64,000 nt of DNA from Galliscardovia ingluviei (GTDB lineage Bacteria; Actinomycetota; Actinomycetes; Actinomycetales; Bifidobacteriaceae). Of this stretch, positions 36,974-45,532 are shown in pieces (the stretch's first letter is position 1; each line of letters opens with the position of its first letter). The stretch is taken from assembly GCF_014635685.1 (NCBI RefSeq), contig NZ_BMDH01000004.1, forward strand, positions 1 to 64,000. The letters run 5' to 3'. The notes below the pieces were generated by a model that was not told where the DNA came from, made no database searches, and was given only the letters and a program-made list of their open reading frames with translations. The position numbers and the translations under genes are program-made.

Positions 36974-37474
36974 ATGCACAGTAAAAAATCTCGAAAATCA
37001 CTCACTCCGCAAGTAAGGCACGTGTTGCGCGTAATTTTGGCTACTTATGTCATTATTTGGTGCGTAGTTGCATTTACTTTGCGCAACGCCATAGATCGCT
37101 ATGATGCAGAAGCTTACTCATACTGGAATATTCGAGATACTACTTACAATGTGCAAACGCTTGTTGAAGACACCAATAAGTATTTAGCGTTTCCTCCAGA
37201 AGTCACACAGTCTCCTGACGTTGAAGCCTGCTCACAGAATCACTTTGAAGGTTGCAATAACAAACCACCTATTATCGGCGTACCGCTTGTAACCATTATG
37301 ATTGCAGACTACCTCAAACTGAACTCGGTCACCAATCAGATTGAGCGTGAAATAGAGTATTCCAGTGCATACACAAGCCAACTGGCATCAGACGCAGACT
37401 TTCAACACACTCGCGACGACATTAACAGACAGTACAAAAACAATAATTTATCAGACAGTAACGCAGAAAAGTAA
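36974..37474 (+). CDS. hypothetical membrane-anchored protein
   Basis: 166 residues. A basic N terminus (KKSRKSLTPQVRH) leads into one membrane helix, about residues 18-38 (RVILATYVIIWCVVAFTL). The remainder is hydrophilic and probably outside the cell, with two cysteines (ACSQNHFEGC) that could form a disulfide. A second hydrophobic stretch, PPIIGVPLVTIMIADYL, is near residue 98. I recognise no family. AAGAGG precedes the ATG with good spacing. The Ser/Thr kinase gene follows 100 nt later on the same strand. Confidence 0.6.
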   Translation: MHSKKSRKSLTPQVRHVLRVILATYVIIWCVVAFTLRNAIDRYDAEAYSYWNIRDTTYNVQTLVEDTNKYLAFPPEVTQSPDVEACSQNHFEGCNNKPPIIGVPLVTIMIADYLKLNSVTNQIEREIEYSSAYTSQLASDADFQHTRDDINRQYKNNNLSDSNAEK

Positions 37475-37574
37475 TCGTATATTCAAAAGGTAATACGCCT
37501 GATAAGTACGTGTCTAAGAAAATACACCACATGGTGATGCTGACGGCAATATGTGCAACAATGGAGGCATGGCT

Positions 37575-40133
37575 GTGCTTTCTTCACTGAATCTTGAACC
37601 AGGCAATATTGTTGGCGGATACACGCTGATATCTCGCCTCGGCGGCGGTGCTATGGGTTCAGTATGGCGAGTGCGCGACGATGGCGGCAATGTGTATGCC
37701 ATGAAAATTTTGCGCGATTCACTTGTAGAAGATGAAGATACTATTGGGCCAATTGATAGTGCTGTTGGTGCAAACGTTGGCACAAGTGCTCCTGATAGTC
37801 CACAACGTGAAACTAATGCAGCGACTGCCCGCGAGCGCTTGCGTAGAGAAGCTACTGCGTTGCGCAAAATTGATCATCCCGGAGTTTGCCGCATCGAGGA
37901 TATGGAGCTCGATGATTCTTTAGCATTTATTGTTACTGAACTGATTGAAGGCAATAACTTGCGGCAGGATGTGGCTATGAATGGGCGCTATGTCGCCCAA
38001 GATTTAGAGCGCCTTGCTGCAAAACTGATGGATGCTGTGGCAGCAGTGCATAATGCTGGTATTATCCACCGAGATATTAAACCTACTAATGTGATGGTTG
38101 CTATCACCGGTCCTATGCTTGTGGATTTTGGCATTGCTATGGGCGAGGGCGAAAGCCACGTGACGCGCACAGGACTTGTCATGGGTACTCCTGGGTTTAT
38201 TGCTCCTGAAATTATTGATGGTGCTGAATCGGATGAAATTACTGATTGGTGGAGCACTGCTGCAGTCCTTGCTTTCGCAGCAACAGGCAAGCCAGTTTTT
38301 GGCAGTAAGCCAATGATGGCTGTGCTTGAACGCGCCGCCTCAGGTCATGCTGATTTATCTGGATTACCACAGCGCACTGCTGACGCGTTCCGCAGGGCAC
38401 TCAATCCGGATCGTTCTCAGCGCTGCACTCCTCAAGAGCTCTTACAAGCTATTACTGCTGATGCTATGCAGCCCGAAGTATGGGAGCATACTGAGGCGGC
38501 TCCCGCTGTGCCTGTTGCTGGCAAAGGTGCAGTTTTGCAGCAAGGCCCTCACACAGCTCCTCCAGCACCGCCAGTCTCCGCATCGATGGGTTCATCGGTA
38601 CCTGGATCTACGTCTGAATCTGTGCCTGAATTATCTGCTCCTGCATTATCTGCTGCTGCATCATTGCAAGATGCTGCCCTGCCGCCTAATCCTCCAAGCA
38701 CAGAGCGCAGTGCAACCGATACTGCAGATAGTGAGAGCGATCAAGGTAAGGTGGTGCGCCCTTTTGGCGTAAGCTCTTCGGACAGTAGTCCCATATTAGC
38801 AACCCCGCCAGCACCAACGATTGCAAACACTTCCAATAGCGCACAGCAAGATACTGTGACTAACCCACGCTTGGCATGGCAAAATACGCCATTGCCAAAT
38901 CTGGCATTAGTCGAGCACTCACTGGCACATGCCATGCCTACAACTGCTCTACCAGCGGCAACCCATGCGCTGTCTGCAGCAACAACTGTATTACCTCAAG
39001 CATCAGCAGCAAACCAAGAGTCCACGTCAGTTATGCCATATACGCAGCAGCCAAGCGCAGAGCAATCTAACACACAAATCATTGCCGGCACGACACCAAT
39101 GGTTGCGCAAACTACACCGCTCGCAGAGACTTCATTAACCACACCGCTCACAGCAAGCGCACAAACTACACCGCTGGCTGCACAAACTACTGTTATGCCT
39201 ACCGCAATGGCATCACAGGCACAACCGCTGGCAAATACCCAAATACAAGCACAAATACAAGCCCAGACACCATATGAACAGCCAACGATTGCACAACCTC
39301 AGATACAGCAATATGCACAGCCTCAGTTTATACAACCACAATACGCCGAATATGCTGAAAATAATGGTCAGCAATTAGACGCACAGACCGAGCCAGAGCC
39401 ATATGCTATCGAAAACGGTTCCAATAACCCCAGCAATTCCGAATCACCATCAGCATCACCATCGGAAGCATCGCCTGCAGCATCACTATCAGATAGCATC
39501 AATCCTGCGCACGGCAAACTCCTCTTGCTGGCATTGCTTGTCCCATTATGTTTACTCGCCGCATGTGCACCAACTTGGGCAGTTATTATCGGCAGTATTG
39601 CACTTTGGCTACTTACTACACTTGGCATGGCAAGACTAGCTTTTGTATCCCGTATTGAAAAGCGTGGCAAACGAGGCGGTAGCGATATGCTGGTTGCTTT
39701 AGGAGCACTGCCTTGGCATGCCGTCAAAGCAATACTTACAGCATTACCGTCTGCACTCGTGCTTATCGCATGCTCCACGGTAGTAAGCGCCATGCTCACT
39801 ATTGCTCTCCATCTACCAACTACACGCACACAAACTATTTTGTTTGATTTGCCAGTATCCATGCCACTTGTTGTCGGTGCTCCTGCTTCACTTTCTGGAC
39901 TAGCACTTATGGCTGGCTATGCATGTGGTTGGTTTGCCAGCACATGGACTGCCAACAGCTATACCATACAAGTGGGCGCAGCGGCATTACGTGAGACTTG
40001 TTGCACTACCAAGCGACCACGATTGCGCTGGTTCTTCCTAATCATGTGGATTATTACTACGCTTGCAGGGTTGGCAACTACTCTGGCAAGCTCCTCACTT
40101 GATTGGTATCCTTTTGCCTCATTTTTCGAGTAG
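37575..40133 (+). CDS. membrane-bound serine/threonine protein kinase
   Basis: About 852 residues. A Hanks-type kinase domain fills residues 10-285: glycine loop GGGAMGSVW, Lys44 in YAMKIL, catalytic HRDIKPTN with Asp167, DFG at Asp184, MGTPGFIAPE and DWWS. A long Q/T/A/P-rich linker (about 300-640) follows, then four hydrophobic helices at the C terminus. There are no PASTA repeats, so it is not PknB. GTG 37575 is chosen because GGAGG lies seven bases upstream; in-frame ATGs at 37569 and 37551 are too close to or upstream of it. Targets are unknown. The DsbA-like gene follows 148 nt later. Confidence 0.88.
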   Translation: MLSSLNLEPGNIVGGYTLISRLGGGAMGSVWRVRDDGGNVYAMKILRDSLVEDEDTIGPIDSAVGANVGTSAPDSPQRETNAATARERLRREATALRKIDHPGVCRIEDMELDDSLAFIVTELIEGNNLRQDVAMNGRYVAQDLERLAAKLMDAVAAVHNAGIIHRDIKPTNVMVAITGPMLVDFGIAMGEGESHVTRTGLVMGTPGFIAPEIIDGAESDEITDWWSTAAVLAFAATGKPVFGSKPMMAVLERAASGHADLSGLPQRTADAFRRALNPDRSQRCTPQELLQAITADAMQPEVWEHTEAAPAVPVAGKGAVLQQGPHTAPPAPPVSASMGSSVPGSTSESVPELSAPALSAAASLQDAALPPNPPSTERSATDTADSESDQGKVVRPFGVSSSDSSPILATPPAPTIANTSNSAQQDTVTNPRLAWQNTPLPNLALVEHSLAHAMPTTALPAATHALSAATTVLPQASAANQESTSVMPYTQQPSAEQSNTQIIAGTTPMVAQTTPLAETSLTTPLTASAQTTPLAAQTTVMPTAMASQAQPLANTQIQAQIQAQTPYEQPTIAQPQIQQYAQPQFIQPQYAEYAENNGQQLDAQTEPEPYAIENGSNNPSNSESPSASPSEASPAASLSDSINPAHGKLLLLALLVPLCLLAACAPTWAVIIGSIALWLLTTLGMARLAFVSRIEKRGKRGGSDMLVALGALPWHAVKAILTALPSALVLIACSTVVSAMLTIALHLPTTRTQTILFDLPVSMPLVVGAPASLSGLALMAGYACGWFASTWTANSYTIQVGAAALRETCCTTKRPRLRWFFLIMWIITTLAGLATTLASSSLDWYPFASFFE

Positions 40134-40281
40134 GGTTAATTATGCACAAAGCACAATGTACTCACAACATACTGCTGACATAGCCTGTAGCGGCTGGTAG
40201 AGTGGCAGTGGATTACTATTACGTTGTAAATACACGATATTAACTATTAAATACAGTGTATGCAGGCACTTAGGGAGTACT

Positions 40282-41229
40282 ATGGCAAAAAAATCCTCTC
40301 CTTCATCAAAACGCCAAGCGCGTAACGAGGCACAGGCAGCAGCATTGCGTGCTCAAGAAGAGCAAGCAGCTCGCGACCGTCGCAATCAGACTATTATCGG
40401 TGTGATTGTTGTTGCCGTTGTAGTGGCACTTGTAGCAGTGGTCAGTGTGGTGGTATGGCGCCAAACCCATCCAAAATCGGATCCACAGAAACTCGATGAA
40501 GCCTATGCCAAAGTAGAGGCGGCAAAAAAGCCTTCACAAGCCACAGATAAAGGCGGCTTCTTAATTTCTAAGAATGGCTTAAACAAGCCAGTGAAAGGCG
40601 CTCCTGTGGTGGAAAGCTATATGGATTTCATGTGCCCTGGCTGCGGTGCGTTAGAGCGCACTACCGGCGATACCTTTGCAGCACTGGTACAGTCTGGTCA
40701 AATTAACTTAGAAGTACATCCTATGGCTTTTATGGACCGTTTCTCTTCTGACGAATATTCCACAAGAACCGCGAATATTATTGTTGAGCTCGCCCAGAAA
40801 GATCCTGAACACTTCCTGCCGATGATTCAGTCACTGTTTGCTCAAGATTTCCAGCCAGAAGAAGGCAATTATAAGCCAGTGACTAATGAGATGATTCGTG
40901 AGCGCGCTATCAGCGTTGGTGTGCCTGAGGATATCGCCAAGGAAATCACTGATGATACCTATGAGTACAAGGATTGGGTACGCGCTATCAGTGATTACAC
41001 GCCTTTGCGTTCTGAGCTGTGGAATACGACTGGTCAGCTTAAGGGTTCGATGAGCACTCCTACTGTGCTGATCAATGGCAAGTACTGGAATCGTATGGCT
41101 ATTCCAAACGATATTGATCCACCGACTGCTTTCCTTAAGGCTATTGGTTTGGATGCCGATCAGGTTGGTAAAGCTGGCGTTATGCCAAAGGTTGGTACTG
41201 ATCAAGGACCGTTGTATCCAGAATCGTAG
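40282..41229 (+). CDS. membrane-anchored DsbA-like thiol-disulfide oxidoreductase
   Basis: 315 residues. A K/Q/R/E-rich cytoplasmic tail is followed by one membrane helix near residues 35-58. The exported thioredoxin fold has the active site Cys118-Pro-Gly-Cys121 in SYMDFMCPGCGALE, and GSMSTPTVLINGKYW with the cis-proline loop near residue 255. This is the pattern of actinobacterial DsbA-like proteins (thioredoxin_4 family) that form or repair disulfides in exported proteins. AGGGAG lies seven bases before the ATG. No partner such as VKOR or DsbB is adjacent. Confidence 0.87.
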   Translation: MAKKSSPSSKRQARNEAQAAALRAQEEQAARDRRNQTIIGVIVVAVVVALVAVVSVVVWRQTHPKSDPQKLDEAYAKVEAAKKPSQATDKGGFLISKNGLNKPVKGAPVVESYMDFMCPGCGALERTTGDTFAALVQSGQINLEVHPMAFMDRFSSDEYSTRTANIIVELAQKDPEHFLPMIQSLFAQDFQPEEGNYKPVTNEMIRERAISVGVPEDIAKEITDDTYEYKDWVRAISDYTPLRSELWNTTGQLKGSMSTPTVLINGKYWNRMAIPNDIDPPTAFLKAIGLDADQVGKAGVMPKVGTDQGPLYPES

Positions 41230-41357
41230 GCTGCATAGGTTTGCATTTAGATAACTTAAGACACGCCAGAACACTCAATTTACGCATAGAGTTTGTGTAA
41301 TAGCGAAGTTTTGGCTATACTAACCCACGTCTTACTTTGTTTTGCAAAGTGGGCGTT

Positions 41358-41431
41358 GCCTCCTTAGCTCAGTTGGCCAGAGCAGCCGCCTTGTAAGCGG
41401 CAGGTCGTCAGTTCGAATCTGACAGGAGGCT
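41358..41431 (+). tRNA. tRNA-Thr (anticodon TGT)
   Basis: 74 nt. The acceptor GCCTCCT pairs with AGGAGGC. The D arm is TAGCTCAGTTGGCCAGAGCA, the anticodon stem-loop GCCGC-CTTGTAA-GCGGC carries TGT, and the T arm contains GTTCGAATC. CCA is not encoded. Confidence 0.95.
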
Positions 41432-41889
41432 CTTTTCATACCGTTATTCAATTAATTCCTCCCCGAGCTACCCCCCTGTTCACACAGCACATTCATTGAT
41501 TCACCACTTCAGATATACTTTCTCATCCCCGCTTGCAATATATTATGTCATTTTAATTCGCTAACTCAGCCAATATTTGCGCATTACAATGCATAATATT
41601 TCTCATAAATAGACTTATAAACCTGAATACGACACGCCAATTACAGACAGAGTGTCAATTTTTCAGTATTATTTTTTCGCTACAAGCATATCTAGAAAAC
41701 CACTGAAAATACTTGATTCTCTAAATAATATCGAAACGGAGCTGTGTTCTCGCTCACATTTTCGTAGCAATCACGACACGAAAAATGTACAAAGTGTCAA
41801 AATTCTGTTTTATAGTATGTAACGAAAGTTCTACTAAGCTTTCATGCCTGAGTAAGAAAAGTTAATAGACTTACCGTGTGTAAGAGGTT
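41432..41889. other. AT-rich gene-free stretch upstream of the small RNA
   Basis: No gene seen. GTGTCAA occurs near 41650 and 41794; TATAGT at 41811-41816 is a possible -10 element for the RNA that follows, with no clear -35. Confidence 0.4.
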
Positions 41890-41992
41890 GAAGGAATACC
41901 CCCAATATTTCCTTCGCCGCTTAAAAGATGGAGTATCCCCAACCCGCTCCATCTGAGAGGGTCGGCATTTCCCCTTCCTAGCTGACCCTCTC
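41890..41992 (+). ncRNA. probable small RNA with three C-rich-loop hairpins (6C-RNA-like)
   Basis: Three hairpins follow each other: 41890-41915 (GAAGGAA with TTCCTTC, loop with CCCCC), 41926-41954 (AGATGGAG with CTCCATCT, loop tatCCCCaaCCCg) and 41955-41992 (GAGAGGGTCGGC with GCTGACCCTCTC, loop atttCCCCttCCta). The last is followed by ACACATTTATTT. Actinobacterial 6C RNAs are defined by two adjacent stems whose loops are cytosine-rich; such loops can pair with purine-rich ribosome sites. Here a third loop is present and the longest unbroken C run is five. It lies 178 nt before a G5-domain gene and could also act as its leader. Either strand could be transcribed; the C-rich loops favour plus. 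Confidence 0.55.
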
Positions 41993-42170
41993 ACACATTT
42001 ATTTGCATTCGTTTGCATAATCTATCTAATACTCTCCCTACTGACACGAGTGTAAAGATTCGACAGTTCCTTACGACAAACTATACAAACAACCACCCTG
42101 CCCTTTACAATAGAATACGTTGTTCAAAACTGCTTGCACATAACAGTATTTAAGTTTCTAGGAGGGTGCA

Positions 42171-43646
42171 ATGAGTCGCAAATGGACTCCTGAGCGCTTT
42201 ATTACACTACGTCGAATTCGTATTAGCATCTGCGTAGCGGCAGTATTCCTAGTATCCATACTTGCCTTTGCTATTGGAGCTCACAAAACTGTTGCTCTAG
42301 AAATTAACGGCGAGCGCAAAGAAGTCACCACCTATGCCATGAGTGTGGATCGTCTATTACAAGAGCAAAATGTGGATATTAAAACACATGATGCTGTTAC
42401 TTCAACATCTACAGAACTCCTCGCTGATCATGCTCAGGTAACAGTCAAAAAGGCATATCAAGCTTATGTCGATATTGATGGCAAGCAGGTACCATTCTGG
42501 ACAGTGGCAAATAGCGCAGATCAGCTTTTACACTTTTTTGAACAAAATGAGATCGCAGCTACACGCGTGCAAGTAGATATTCCCAACGTCTATAACAAAC
42601 TAACCGGCGGTTTGATTATTAACCATGATGGCCCAGTAACCGTTATTGCAGACGGCAAAACAAGTATTGCTCCTAATGGCAAGCTCACTGCAGCTTCTAT
42701 CCTTGATTCAAAGGGTATTCAGGTTGGTAAAGATGATCGCGTTAATGTTGAGCGCGATAATAATGAAACTATTTTGCGAGTGCAGCGCGTAACCTATGGC
42801 GATGTTACTAATGTGACGCCGATTGCTTTTAATACCATTACTATTCAGGATCCAAACTTAGAACCTGGTCAGCAAGCGATTCGCCAAGAGGGCGAAAATG
42901 GCGAGCGCACTGACACATATCACGTTACCTATGTTGACGGGCAACAAGAAGACGCTGCATTGACCAGCTCTACTGTGACTAAGATTGCCGTTGATCGTAT
43001 TATTGCCATCGGTCCAGATAAGCCAAAAGAAGAGCCAAAACAAGACAATCAGGGATCTGACAATACTCAGTCGAACAATAACAACCAGTCTGATTCCTCC
43101 GATTCAAAGCAGAATACCGACCAAAACAAAGACGAAAGTAAAGATAACAACCAGCCAGCTGATAATACGCCGTCCGATAACTCTGGCAATGCTGGGCAAA
43201 ATAATTCACAGAATAACCAGCAAAATAACCAGAACCAGAATTCTGGGTCGCAGCAGCAACCTTCTCAACCCGAGCAACAACCTACACAACCAGAACAGCA
43301 ACCACAACAGCCTGCAACTGATCCTTCAACCGCAGGTCTATGGCACCCTTCTCCTGCACAAGCGCAAGCCTATGCTGCAGGAGCTGCGGCTCAATATGGT
43401 TGGACTGGCGCACAATGGGATGCTCTTGTCTGGCTCTGGGATCATGAGTCTGGTTGGCGCTGGTGGGCTGATAACCCACGGTCAGATGCATACGGTATCC
43501 CCCAAGCATTACCTGGCTCTAAAATGGGACCTGGTTGGCAAGATGATGGCGCAGTACAAATCAATTGGGGACTTGGTTATATTGCCCAGCGCTACGGCAG
43601 CCCTTTACAGGCTAAAGCATATTGGCTGCAGAACAATTGGTACTAG
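42171..43646 (+). CDS. RpfB-like protein: DUF348, G5 and lytic-transglycosylase-like domain
   Basis: 491 residues. A membrane or signal segment (ISICVAAVFLVSILAFAIGA, about 18-38) leads into DUF348-type repeats (EINGERKEVTTYAMSVDRLLQEQNV, VDIDGKQVPFWTVANSADQLLHFF, VIADGKTSIAPNGKLTAASIL). A G5 domain follows (about 200-285), then a long N/Q/S/D-rich wall-spanning linker and a C-terminal SLT-like domain with WDALVWLWDHESGWRW, whose Glu is the likely catalytic residue. Mycobacterial RpfB has the same front end but a different Rpf domain. It probably cleaves peptidoglycan. AGGAGG precedes the ATG. The next gene is rsmA, the same neighbour as in the actinobacterial rpfB-ksgA pair. Confidence 0.87.
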   Translation: MSRKWTPERFITLRRIRISICVAAVFLVSILAFAIGAHKTVALEINGERKEVTTYAMSVDRLLQEQNVDIKTHDAVTSTSTELLADHAQVTVKKAYQAYVDIDGKQVPFWTVANSADQLLHFFEQNEIAATRVQVDIPNVYNKLTGGLIINHDGPVTVIADGKTSIAPNGKLTAASILDSKGIQVGKDDRVNVERDNNETILRVQRVTYGDVTNVTPIAFNTITIQDPNLEPGQQAIRQEGENGERTDTYHVTYVDGQQEDAALTSSTVTKIAVDRIIAIGPDKPKEEPKQDNQGSDNTQSNNNNQSDSSDSKQNTDQNKDESKDNNQPADNTPSDNSGNAGQNNSQNNQQNNQNQNSGSQQQPSQPEQQPTQPEQQPQQPATDPSTAGLWHPSPAQAQAYAAGAAAQYGWTGAQWDALVWLWDHESGWRWWADNPRSDAYGIPQALPGSKMGPGWQDDGAVQINWGLGYIAQRYGSPLQAKAYWLQNNWY

Positions 43647-43702
43647 GCAGCACACCAGATAAAGACATATGAAACAGAGATGTATTTAATAGAACGGGCA
43701 CT

Positions 43703-44629
43703 ATGAACGATAAGTACAACGACCAGCACGGCACACAGCGTACTAGTGAAAGCAACGACCATGTAGGACTGCTTGGCGCTGCTGATTTACGACAGATTGC
43801 TGCAAGTGCGGGCATTACACCTACCAAAAAATTCGGACAGAATTTCGTGATTGATCCTGGCACTGTGCGCAGAATTGTGCGCACTGCTGGCGTTGATGCT
43901 ACTTCGACAGTATTGGAAGTTGGTCCCGGTTTAGGATCGCTAACACTGGCTATTTTGGAAACGGGTGCCCAACTTACTGTAGTCGAAATAGATCCTGCAT
44001 TAGCACGGCGCCTTCCACAAACGATTCAAGATCGTATGCCTGAAGCCAACAATCGTTTGCACGTGGTATTAAGCGATGCGCTGCGAGTGCAGACTAGCCA
44101 AGTACCAATGTTGGATCATGCTCAGCAGTTTACTTTGGTTGCCAATCTCCCCTATAACGTGGCAACGCCGATTATTATCACACTACTTGAGCGCTTCCCC
44201 CAACTAACCAGTTTCGTAGTCATGGTGCAAAAAGAGGTTGCCGATAGATTATGTGCTGGTCCTGGCTCGCGCATTTACGGCACCCCTTCGGTGAAGTTAC
44301 AGTGGTTTGGCACAAGTACAAAAGCTGGAACTATCGGGCGCAATGTATTTTGGCCAGTGCCTAATGTGGATTCTGCATTAGTCGCTTTCACACGCACCCA
44401 TGCTGATACCACTGAGCAGGATATTGCTTTGCGCGAGCATACGTTTGCAGTTATTGATAAGGCATTTGCCGCACGTCGAAAAACATTGCATGCTGCTCTT
44501 AAAGGTCATATTCACCCGCAGGCTTTTGAGGTTGTCGGCGTTGATCCGAGCGTGCGCGGTGAAACATTAACTTGTGCACAGTTTGTTGCTCTAGCACAAG
44601 CAGATATGCAATTTGAGCAGGCGCAGTAG
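43703..44629 (+). CDS. rsmA: 16S rRNA (adenine1518/1519-N6)-dimethyltransferase
   Basis: 308 residues. KsgA/RsmA dimethylates two adjacent adenines near the 3' end of 16S rRNA during small-subunit assembly. Seen motifs are KKFGQNFVIDPGTVRRIV, the SAM-binding VLEVGPGLGSLTLAIL, VEIDPALARRL, the catalytic NLPYNVATP and WPVPNVDSALVAF. The N terminus carries about 30 extra residues. It lies 56 nt after the RpfB-like gene and is probably co-transcribed with it. Confidence 0.95.
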   Translation: MNDKYNDQHGTQRTSESNDHVGLLGAADLRQIAASAGITPTKKFGQNFVIDPGTVRRIVRTAGVDATSTVLEVGPGLGSLTLAILETGAQLTVVEIDPALARRLPQTIQDRMPEANNRLHVVLSDALRVQTSQVPMLDHAQQFTLVANLPYNVATPIIITLLERFPQLTSFVVMVQKEVADRLCAGPGSRIYGTPSVKLQWFGTSTKAGTIGRNVFWPVPNVDSALVAFTRTHADTTEQDIALREHTFAVIDKAFAARRKTLHAALKGHIHPQAFEVVGVDPSVRGETLTCAQFVALAQADMQFEQAQ

Positions 44630-44742
44630 CAATTCGTAATAATTGATTACTCTTGATTACTGATAAATATGGCGTTTTCTGCGTCATGGACGCAGACTAC
44701 AGTAGTGACAGGTATTCGCCATAGATTTTGTAAGAGGTGCTT

Positions 44743-45378
44743 ATGACCCCGCAAGTCCAAGATGAGCGCAAGGCTCGACAACAGTTTGTTCGTGACCGTC
44801 AGACTGTGGTTTTTACTGTAGCTATTGCAATACTCGCTGTTGCTCTTGTGCTATCCCTGCTGGTCTTTTTTGGGTTCATCGGTAAAAAGCCTCAGTCAAC
44901 AAATGTGACAAGTGCCCCTAACTATGGAGTTAGTGTGCCATGTCCAGTTGCAGGTGAAGACGGTAATGCAATGGCTGTAACCAACAGCAATATCAATGTT
45001 CGTGTGCTTAACGGCACCGGAAAATCAGGATTGGCGGATGCAGTAACCTCTGCTCTCGCTTTCAGAGGCTTTGTTATGCAGCCGGCAAGTAACTATCCTG
45101 GCACCCAAGTGATTAAGCGCACACAAATCCTTTTTGGCAAAAACACCATCAACGAAGCCTATACACTTGCAGCGCAATTTAATGACGCCATCTTACAAAT
45201 GGATGACCGCGAGGACAAGCTTATTGATGTAGTTATTGGTTCAACTTTCTCGGATCTCAATGATGAAAAAGATATTCATCTTTCTGCCGATAAAGCACTT
45301 ACAAAAATCCAAGGATGCGTAAGTGCCGATACTATGAAGTCACTGCCAAAAGCCGTACAGCACGATCCGGTTAACTAG
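44743..45378 (+). CDS. LytR_C domain membrane protein
   Basis: 211 residues. It has a basic N terminus, one membrane helix near residues 23-47 (VFTVAIAILAVALVLSLLVFFGF) and an extracellular LytR_C domain from about residue 85 (INVRVLNGTGKSGLADAVTSALAFRGFVM...IKRTQILFG...DVVIGSTFSDL). Such stand-alone LytR_C proteins occur in actinobacteria and are linked with cell-envelope assembly; no reaction is known. ATG 44743 has AGAGG five bases upstream. It ends just before an intrinsic terminator. Confidence 0.82.
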   Translation: MTPQVQDERKARQQFVRDRQTVVFTVAIAILAVALVLSLLVFFGFIGKKPQSTNVTSAPNYGVSVPCPVAGEDGNAMAVTNSNINVRVLNGTGKSGLADAVTSALAFRGFVMQPASNYPGTQVIKRTQILFGKNTINEAYTLAAQFNDAILQMDDREDKLIDVVIGSTFSDLNDEKDIHLSADKALTKIQGCVSADTMKSLPKAVQHDPVN

Positions 45379-45424
45379 CGCCTATCGCGTAGTACATACG
45401 CGCTCTAACACGCTCTAGTCATAC

Positions 45425-45449
45425 AACTGCGCTCTAGTAGAGCGCAGTT
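45425..45449. terminator. terminator after the LytR_C gene
   Basis: AACTGCGCTC-tagta-GAGCGCAGTT is a perfect 10-bp stem with a 5-nt loop, then TTAG. It can serve both convergent genes. Confidence 0.8.
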
Positions 45450-45454
45450 TAGCC

Positions 45455-45504
45455 TTACGCTACTATTACTACTCAACATATATAGCGTAATCCATATTGA
45501 GTAG
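45455..45504. other. interleaved inverted repeats with H-type pseudoknot geometry
   Basis: Four 8-mers are each separated by 6 nt: TTACGCTA (45455), CTACTCAA (45469), TAGCGTAA (45483), TTGAGTAG (45497). The first pairs with the third and the second with the fourth, giving two perfect 8-bp stems in a pseudoknot order. It lies in the 154-bp gap between the LytR_C gene and the convergent cca, within either gene's possible 3' UTR. Confidence 0.75.
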
Positions 45505-45532
45505 CATTAGTAGTAGTAGTTTCAGTAGTTTA

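Noticed and set aside
41890-42170. c-di-AMP (ydaO) riboswitch upstream of the RpfB-like gene
   Set aside because: Actinobacterial rpf genes can carry one, but the conserved ydaO core sequences are not visible; three simple hairpins with C-rich loops fit a 6C-like RNA better.
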